Under the pieces are notes generated by a model, which ran no database searches, was not told the DNA's origin, and saw nothing but the letters and a program-made list of their open reading frames with translations. Source: Herbiconiux gentiana (GTDB lineage: Bacteria; Actinomycetota; Actinomycetes; Actinomycetales; Microbacteriaceae). Taken from it: 64,000 nt of DNA. Of the stretch, positions 58,597-64,000 are shown one piece after another. The stretch covers positions 248,001 to 312,000 of the forward strand of contig NZ_JANTEZ010000001.1 in NCBI RefSeq assembly GCF_024978135.1, read 5' to 3'. Position 1 is the stretch's first letter, and each line of letters opens with the position of its first letter. The position numbers were made by a program, and so were the translations under genes.

Positions 58597-59138
58597 CGGC
58601 GCCAAAGCTCTGGCTGCGTGGCCGCGCGAGGCGCGGCAGTCTGGTAGATGCCACTGATCAAGAGGGAAATATCAGCGCCCGTCACATCAGGGCGAATGTC
58701 TCCAGCCTTCACCGCAGTGTTGGTGAGGTCACGGACCAGCACATTGAAATCCTCGATTGCGCGACTCACTCGTACATTGTCTACCGACGCACCGGCAACG
58801 ACCTCGCAGAAAGCTCGATCGTTGGCCTGCAACTGAATGGCTTCGGCCACGAACTCACGCAGAGCATCTGTGCCGGTAAGGGACATCTGCAATTCGCGGC
58901 CTTGAGCGAGCAACCGCTCGAGCACCGCGCAGACGACATCGGCGACCAAGTCGTCTTTCGCCGCGTAGTGCCTGAATACGGTTCCCTTTCCCACACCAGC
59001 GCGGGCCGCGATCTCGGCGACGGACACGTCGATACCGCCCAGAGCGAGCAACTCCCCCGCCGCTTCAACCAGCCGCTCTCGGTTCCGTCGGGCATCGCTT
59101 CGCAGCGCATCGGGCGGACCAACTGCAATTTCACTCAT
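58509..59138 (-). CDS. TetR-family transcriptional regulator
   Basis: 209 residues with helix-turn-helix RRNRERLVEAAGELLALGGIDVSVAEIAARAGVGKGTVFRHYAAKDDLVADVV and a ligand-binding domain with an SBD-like tail. It is divergent from the SDR gene at 59238. Two 24-base near-identical dyads lie between them and are its probable operators, so it likely represses both genes until a ligand binds. Confidence 0.91.
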   Translation of the reverse strand: MSEIAVGPPDALRSDARRNRERLVEAAGELLALGGIDVSVAEIAARAGVGKGTVFRHYAAKDDLVADVVCAVLERLLAQGRELQMSLTGTDALREFVAEAIQLQANDRAFCEVVAGASVDNVRVSRAIEDFNVLVRDLTNTAVKAGDIRPDVTGADISLLISGIYQTAAPRAATQPELWRRYFVLFWDGLLPVHASPLPVPPAVGVDQF

Positions 59139-59148
59139 GACTCAATCC

Positions 59149-59172
59149 TAACCTGACCATTCGGTCCGTTTA
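59149..59172. promoter_or_regulatory. TetR operator, copy A
   Basis: A 24-base site: TAACCTGACC, then ATTC, then GGTCCGTTTA. The inner arms TGACC and GGTC form an inverted repeat around four variable bases. An almost identical copy follows 33 bases away. Confidence 0.75.
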
Positions 59173-59181
59173 AGGTACGTT

Positions 59182-59205
59182 TAACCTGACCGCATGGTCC
59201 GTTTA
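59182..59205. promoter_or_regulatory. TetR operator, copy B
   Basis: TAACCTGACC, then GCAT, then GGTCCGTTTA: identical to copy A outside the four central bases. The 33-base offset is about three helical turns, placing both on the same face of DNA. It ends 33 bases before the SDR start. Confidence 0.75.
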
Positions 59206-59237
59206 GGGCGCAGCGGAGACATCAGGAGATGAATCAA

Positions 59238-59993
59238 ATGACAGAACGAGCCAACGGATCGGGATCTTTGACCGGCAAGGTCGCACTTGTGACGGGCGCC
59301 TCGTCTGGTATCGGCGAGGCGATCGCGCTGTCCCTGTCTGGAGCTGGAGCGCTGGTGGCTGTGGGGGCTCGACGGTTCGACCTCCTGAAGGACCTCGCTG
59401 ATCGAGCCCCCGGGGAGGTGCTGCCCGTGCAACTCGACGTCGGTGACCAAGATTCCGTCCGCGCAGCGATAGCCGCAACGATCCAAAGGTTCGGTCGACT
59501 CGACATCCTCGTCAACAACGCGGGGATCATGCTAACCGGGATTGTTGACGGAGCAGACACGGCCGAGTGGGACGCAATGATCCGCACCAACCTGCTGGGC
59601 ACGATGTATGTCACTCACGCAGCACTCCCACATCTACTTTCCAGTCGCGGGACAGTGGTGCAGACGTCGTCGACGTCGGGGCGGATCGCCTCCGCCGGCG
59701 GCGCCGTAAACGCGGCCTCCAAGTTCGGCGTCACCGCCTTCTCTGAGGCGCTTCGTCAGGAGGTCACGGCGCAGGGAGTCAGGGTGGTGGTCGTCGCCCC
59801 GGGATTCACGGATACCGATCTCGCCAGCCATATCTCCGACCCTGTCTCGCGCGACATGGCCGCCCAACTGAAGACGATGATGCGCACACTGCAGCCCGAC
59901 GACATTGCAGCGGCCGTCCTCTACGCAGTCTCACAGCCCGAGCACGTGTCGGTAAACGAGATTCTCATCCGCCCGACCGATCAGCAGCAGTGA
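59238..59993 (+). CDS. classical-type SDR oxidoreductase lacking the catalytic tyrosine
   Basis: 251 residues with the cofactor motif VTGASSGIGEA, NNAG (residues about 93-96), and a Ser in VVQTSSTSGR. The position of the catalytic Tyr in Tyr-x3-Lys reads Asn (NAASK, Asn158 and Lys162), so normal SDR catalysis should be impaired. ATG 59238 is preferred to 59229 because GGAG is 9 bases upstream of it and only one base from the earlier ATG. It is probably repressed by the divergent TetR. Related enzymes reduce small carbonyls with NADPH. Confidence 0.85.
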   Translation: MTERANGSGSLTGKVALVTGASSGIGEAIALSLSGAGALVAVGARRFDLLKDLADRAPGEVLPVQLDVGDQDSVRAAIAATIQRFGRLDILVNNAGIMLTGIVDGADTAEWDAMIRTNLLGTMYVTHAALPHLLSSRGTVVQTSSTSGRIASAGGAVNAASKFGVTAFSEALRQEVTAQGVRVVVVAPGFTDTDLASHISDPVSRDMAAQLKTMMRTLQPDDIAAAVLYAVSQPEHVSVNEILIRPTDQQQ

Positions 59994-60055
59994 TCTGCTG
60001 ATTGCTCTGAGCTGTCTCGGCTGATGGGCCGGGACAGCTCGAGGCGCCATGTAGG

Positions 60056-60967
60056 TTATGCCGGGTTCCAGTGGCGTAGCTTGTCGGGATTGACGACGAC
60101 CCAGAGATCGACAATCTGCCCTGATTTCAGGTTCGCGCTCAAAACAGCGACCACCCGTTCGGCCTGGCGGAAAACCAGGCCCGCATGACCGTTGACGGAT
60201 CTCTCACTCGCTGTCGTCTCGCAGGCACCGGTGAAGTGCTGGGTGAGAAGGCGTGCGACTTGATCGATTCCCTGCACAGGCGTTTCTGCTGCGTCAACTT
60301 TTCCCCCACCGTCGATGACGATCGTGATCTCGGGGTGCAGCACCGCCTTGATGCGTTCCTCGTCGCCAGTCTCGCAACCGGCGAGCAGCTCGAGTACGAT
60401 CGCGCGATGCCGATTCCGCGGCACCCTGTCGGCCTTGCGTTGCTGGATTAGGTGCCGCGCGGCGTGGGCGAGTTGTCTGGTGCTGTCCGGTGTTCGTCCG
60501 ACGACGTCAGCGATTCCGTCGAAGGGAACACCGAAAACGTCATGCAGGATGAACGCGACGCGCTGCTCCGGCGCGAGCGTTTCGAGGACGACCAGCAGCA
60601 GCATATTCAATGACTCGTCGAGAGACACTCGGTCGAGCCGACCATCTGCATCCGGTTCGCCGTCGAGCCCGCCCTCACTGTGGGGATGTGGGATCGGTTC
60701 GGGTAGCCACTCCCCGACGTAGTGCTCACGTTCCGTTCGAGCCTGTCTGAGGTGGTCGAAGCAGGTTCGGGCGAGGATCTCGGTCAGCCATTCTCGTCGG
60801 GACTCGATCCGAGCGCGTTCGCCGCCGGACACGGCCGCCCAGAGGGTCATGGTCGCGTCGACGACGTTCTCGGCCTCGGCTGAGGAACCGAGCATGCGGA
60901 ACGCGATGTCGAGAAGCCTCGATCGCTCGCCGGCTAGATCGTCATCGCTTGGAACCGGAGCGTTCAC
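60056..60967 (-). CDS. ECF41-group (SigJ-type) sigma factor, second copy
   Basis: 303 residues from GTG 60967, overlapping the preceding sigma gene's stop (GTGA). Region 2 (LLDIAFRMLGSSAEAENVVDATMTLW) and region 4 (LAPEQRVAFILHDVFGVPFDGIADVVGRTPDSTRQLAHAARHLI) are joined by the ECF41 linker YVGEWLPEP (83-91). The SnoaL-like C-terminus holds DGGGK (219-223) and NPDKL (293-297), the other ECF41 hallmarks. This C-terminal domain replaces an anti-sigma factor and controls activity. It is the last gene of the hydrolase-sigma-sigma operon. Confidence 0.9.
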   Translation of the reverse strand: MNAPVPSDDDLAGERSRLLDIAFRMLGSSAEAENVVDATMTLWAAVSGGERARIESRREWLTEILARTCFDHLRQARTEREHYVGEWLPEPIPHPHSEGGLDGEPDADGRLDRVSLDESLNMLLLVVLETLAPEQRVAFILHDVFGVPFDGIADVVGRTPDSTRQLAHAARHLIQQRKADRVPRNRHRAIVLELLAGCETGDEERIKAVLHPEITIVIDGGGKVDAAETPVQGIDQVARLLTQHFTGACETTASERSVNGHAGLVFRQAERVVAVLSANLKSGQIVDLWVVVNPDKLRHWNPA

Positions 60968-61854
60968 GCGATCGGAGACGCAACGTGGGCGAGCTTGTCC
61001 GGGTTCATGATCCACAGCACCTGGTGGATGCTGTCGGCCCCGACGGTCACGGTCAGAGCGGTGGTGATGGCACCGTTCTCGGTCAGGGTCACGGCGGGCT
61101 GGCCGTTGAGCTCCACCCAACCGATCTCCTTGCCCTCCCAGAAATGGGACGAGAACGCGGCAACGAACTTCGCCACCCGGCCGCGGCCGATGATCGGGAT
61201 GCGGGCAGCGAGCTTCACACCATTGCCGTCGGAGTAGCTGACGACATCGGAGGCGAACAGTTCCTCCAGCGCCGTCACATCGCCGCGCTGTGCCGCCTGC
61301 AGGAACGCAGCCAGGAGGCGGCGTTGCTCGCTCGACTCCACGGGCACCCGCCGTTCCCCCGCCAGCCGTTTGCGTGCTCGGCTCACCAGCTGCCGGGTGG
61401 CAGGCTCCTTCAACTGTACGATGTGCGCAATCTGCGGGTAGGGGTAGTCAAAGGCTTCGCGCAGGATGTAGGCGGCGCGCTCGGTGGGGGTGAGCTTTTC
61501 CAGCAGCAGGAGCATGGCGAAGCCGAGGGCTTCGCCGCGCTCGGCGCCGAGCTCTGGGTCGTCGCTGGTGTTAACCGGCTCCGGCAGCCATGGACCGATG
61601 TAGGTCTCGCGGCGGGCGCGCGCCGACTGCAGCACGTTGATCGACAGGCGGGTCGTCGCGGTCGCCAGGAACGCTGTCGGGTCCAGCACGACGCTGCGAT
61701 CGCAGGTCTGCCAGCGTACCCAGACATCCTGCACGATGTCCTCCGCATCCGAGGAAGTGCCGAGCATGCGGTAGGCGATGCCGAACAGTCGGCGGCGCAC
61801 CGACGCGAAGATCGAGGCCGCATCCTCGAGCTCGGTCGTCGATTCAGTCGTCAT
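60964..61854 (-). CDS. sigJ: ECF41-group sigma factor SigJ, first copy
   Basis: 296 residues. Region 2 (RLFGIAYRMLGTSSDAEDIVQDVWVRW) and region 4 (LTPTERAAYILREAFDYPYPQIAHIVQLKEPATRQLVSRARKRL) flank the linker YIGPWLPEP (85-93). The C-terminal SnoaL-like domain carries DGNGVK (209-214, a variant of DGGGK) and NPDKL (284-288). ECF41 factors recognise promoters with a GTCACA -35, matching the six elements found here. It lies 9 bases after the alpha/beta hydrolase gene, whose promoter P5 has the same boxes, implying autoregulation. Confidence 0.92.
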   Translation of the reverse strand: MTTESTTELEDAASIFASVRRRLFGIAYRMLGTSSDAEDIVQDVWVRWQTCDRSVVLDPTAFLATATTRLSINVLQSARARRETYIGPWLPEPVNTSDDPELGAERGEALGFAMLLLLEKLTPTERAAYILREAFDYPYPQIAHIVQLKEPATRQLVSRARKRLAGERRVPVESSEQRRLLAAFLQAAQRGDVTALEELFASDVVSYSDGNGVKLAARIPIIGRGRVAKFVAAFSSHFWEGKEIGWVELNGQPAVTLTENGAITTALTVTVGADSIHQVLWIMNPDKLAHVASPIA

Positions 61855-61863
61855 CGGTGAGCC

Positions 61864-62727
<864 letters not shown>

Positions 62728-62749
62728 TCAGTTCGGCCCTCTGCTAACT

Positions 62750-62777
62750 ACGACCACGCGGCCGGATGATCTGTGAC
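62750..62777 (-). promoter_or_regulatory. ECF41-type promoter P5 for the hydrolase-sigma operon
   Basis: Minus-strand GTCACA (62777-62772), 15 bases, then TGGTCGT (62756-62750), a near match to CGGTCAT. It ends 50 bases before ATG 62700. Its -35 is 5 bases from the -35 of the divergent promoter P4, and together they create the apparent palindrome TGTGAC-N5-GTCACA. Confidence 0.68.
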
Positions 62778-62782
62778 CGGTT

Positions 62783-62810
62783 GTCACAAATACGTGGTGG
62801 ATGCGGTCAT
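62783..62810 (+). promoter_or_regulatory. ECF41-type promoter P4 for SDR copy 4
   Basis: GTCACA (62783-62788), 15 bases, then CGGTCAT (62804-62810), continuing AGC. It ends 46 bases before ATG 62857 and is divergent from P5, so SDR copy 4 is the classical divergent partner of the ECF41 operon. Confidence 0.74.
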
Positions 62811-62856
62811 AGCTGATCAGACGCCGCCGACCGGCAGCGCACAAGAGAGGGTCGTC

Positions 62857-63603
62857 ATGAGAATCGTCGTCGTCGGAGGAACAGGTCTCATCGGCTCGAA
62901 AGTCGTCGCGCAGCTCGCCGCCGCGGGACACGACGTGCTCGCCGCTTCGCGGGCCACCGGCATCAATTCCTATACCGCTCAAGGGCTGGAAGACGCCCTC
63001 GAGGGCGCCGAGACCGTCGTCGACCTGTCGAACTCGTCGAACACCGATCAAGCAGGCGCGCTCGACTTCTTCTACGCCTCCACCCTGAATCTCCTCACCT
63101 ACGGCCAAGCCGCCGGAGTACAGCACCACGTCGCCCTCTCCGTCGTGGGCACCGACCGGCTCGCCCAGACCGAGCGCGGCTATTTCTTCGCCAAAGACGC
63201 CCAGGAGACACTGATCCGACGCTCGTCGTCGCCGTACTCCCTCGTGCACGCGACCCAGTTCTTCGAATTCGTCCGCAGCATCGGCGACTCCGCATCCCAC
63301 GGCAACAGCGTGCGCCTCGCGGAGGCGCTCGTGCAACCGATCGCTGGAGACGACGTCGCCACCGCGGTGACCCAGACCGCTCTCGGCGCACCCACGAACA
63401 CGACGACAGAATTCACAGGACCCGAAGTCTTCGCGATGGCGGACCTGGTGAAACTCGAACTGCGTGCCCGTCGCGACCCCCGTGAGGTGGTGGCCGATCC
63501 GCTCGCCCGCTATTTCGGGAACACCCTGGCGCGGGACGAGCTCCTTCCCGCCCCAACCGCCCACCGCTTCACCACCCGCTTCGAAGACTGGCTGGTCAGC
63601 TGA
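62857..63603 (+). CDS. NmrA-like NAD(P)-binding oxidoreductase (SDR copy 4)
   Basis: 248 residues: VVVGGTGLIGSKVV, VVDLSNSSNTDQAGALDFFYASTLNLLTYG, the YFFAKDAQE Tyr-x3-Lys-like motif, and SLVHATQFFEFVRSI. ATG 62857 has AGAGAGG 6 bases before; the upstream frame runs through the promoter. Divergent from the sigma operon and preceded by P4, it is the best candidate for the primary ECF41 target. Its stop is immediately adjacent to the stop of the opposing copy 5. Confidence 0.89.
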   Translation: MRIVVVGGTGLIGSKVVAQLAAAGHDVLAASRATGINSYTAQGLEDALEGAETVVDLSNSSNTDQAGALDFFYASTLNLLTYGQAAGVQHHVALSVVGTDRLAQTERGYFFAKDAQETLIRRSSSPYSLVHATQFFEFVRSIGDSASHGNSVRLAEALVQPIAGDDVATAVTQTALGAPTNTTTEFTGPEVFAMADLVKLELRARRDPREVVADPLARYFGNTLARDELLPAPTAHRFTTRFEDWLVS

Positions 63604-64000
63604 TCAGCAGTCCCGGCTCTCCAACCATTGCGCGAATGTCTCGCGGCCTCGGCGAGTGCCGGGTGCTGGTAGAAGCGACCCGTCTCGCATTCCTCGCCCC
63701 CACCGGCCGGGAAGAGGTATCTGAATCACCGGTTTACGGTTTCCTTCCGCTCGGAGAAGGCGTTTCACGAGGTCAGCCATACGTTCTTCCTGCGGACCGG
63801 CCAGATCGGGCTCGAGCCCGCGAGGGTCGCCTGCGGCGATTGAGACGAGCTCGTCAGCGACCTCTGCTGCAGCTATGGGCTGCGATCGAATGGTGGGGAC
63901 GACCTGGAAGGGTCCGACTTTGCCGTGCTGAACGAGCTGTTGGGTGAACTCGTGGAATTGGGTGGTGCGAAGGAGTGACCAACCACCGCTCTCTGCATGA
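63604..64000 (-). CDS. NmrA-like oxidoreductase (SDR copy 5), 5' end beyond the window
   Basis: About 131 codons of the C-terminal half are readable on the minus strand up to stop 63606-63604, directly abutting the stop of copy 4 (TGATCA). The visible sequence, WSLLRTTQFHEFTQQLV, VVPTIRSQPIAAAEVADELV, DLAGPQEERMADLVKRLL and ETFAQWLESRDC, matches the second half of NmrA-like SDRs and aligns with SLVHATQFFEF in the other copies. The N-terminal cofactor domain lies outside the window. It is the most diverged of the five. Confidence 0.8.
   Translation of the reverse strand, partial: HAESGGWSLLRTTQFHEFTQQLVQHGKVGPFQVVPTIRSQPIAAAEVADELVSIAAGDPRGLEPDLAGPQEERMADLVKRLLRAEGNRKPVIQIPLPGRWGRGMRDGSLLPAPGTRRGRETFAQWLESRDC

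Noticed and set aside
62772-62788. CRP/FNR operator TGTGA-N7-TCACA
   Set aside because: The seven-base centre does not fit the usual six, and both arms are explained better as divergent -35 boxes of the shared GTCACA-N15 promoter.
63636-63947. Plus-strand 103-codon frame near the end of the window
   Set aside because: The same interval encodes the C-terminal half of an NmrA-like SDR on the minus strand with clear family motifs; the plus-strand frame is its shadow.

Overview
The window is 64 kb of high-GC DNA with dense, overlapping genes (ATGA/GTGA junctions), GTG/TTG starts, lipoprotein signal peptides and CUT1 sugar importers that lack their own ATPase. This fits a soil- or plant-associated actinobacterium, most likely Microbacteriaceae-like. 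That is an inference from style and gene content; no rRNA, tRNA or phylogenetic marker is present.

Layout. (1) 2-5390, plus strand: tail of a dienelactone-hydrolase-like gene, FAD monooxygenase, SnoaL-like protein, fumarylacetoacetate-hydrolase-family enzyme, RidA-like protein and succinate-semialdehyde-type dehydrogenase, which look like one ring-degradation operon, then a siderophore-interacting-type reductase. (2) 5395-12078, minus strand: aldo/keto reductase, GlcG-like protein, type-B carboxylesterase, a 777-residue ceramidase-like/esterase fusion and a divergent GT20-like protein. (3) 12446-16777: CUT1 sugar importer, MarR regulator and SnoaL-like protein. (4) 16753-29938: an arabinogalactan-type locus with a minus-strand operon (GH42, ABC exporter, two GH43-like enzymes, MarR), a LacI gene, and a plus-strand operon (binding protein, two permeases, GH51 arabinofuranosidase, LacI). 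(5) 30144-38154: ROK regulator, an IS481-family element inserted exactly at the ROK stop codon, and a CUT2 sugar importer operon with a TIM-barrel-type protein and an SMP-30 lactonase. (6) 38436-39230: serine recombinase gene flanked by GTGTCTC repeats. (7) 39388-47300: peptide/opine-type ABC importer with an amidase and AtzG-like subunit, headed by a GntR regulator. (8) 47372-51529: AT-richer accessory island with a SHOCT protein, a NucS-like nuclease with an EVE/PUA-like C-terminus, and a GHKL ATPase joined to a PD-(D/E)XK nuclease; likely defence. (9) 51867-64000: redox region with five NmrA-like SDR genes, MerR/aldo-keto reductase, AhpD-like protein, flavoprotein reductase, TetR/SDR pair, and an operon of alpha/beta hydrolase plus two ECF41 (SigJ-type) sigma factors.

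The strongest systems-level observation is in region 9. A promoter-like element, GTCACA-N15-CGGTCATAGC, with exactly 15 bases between the boxes each time, lies 40-55 bases upstream of six genes: four NmrA-like SDR genes, a small unknown gene, and the hydrolase that heads the ECF41 sigma operon. This suggests a local, self-amplifying ECF41 regulon much larger than the usual sigma-plus-one-target arrangement. The second is the nuclease/GHKL-ATPase pair in region 8, a candidate defence module.
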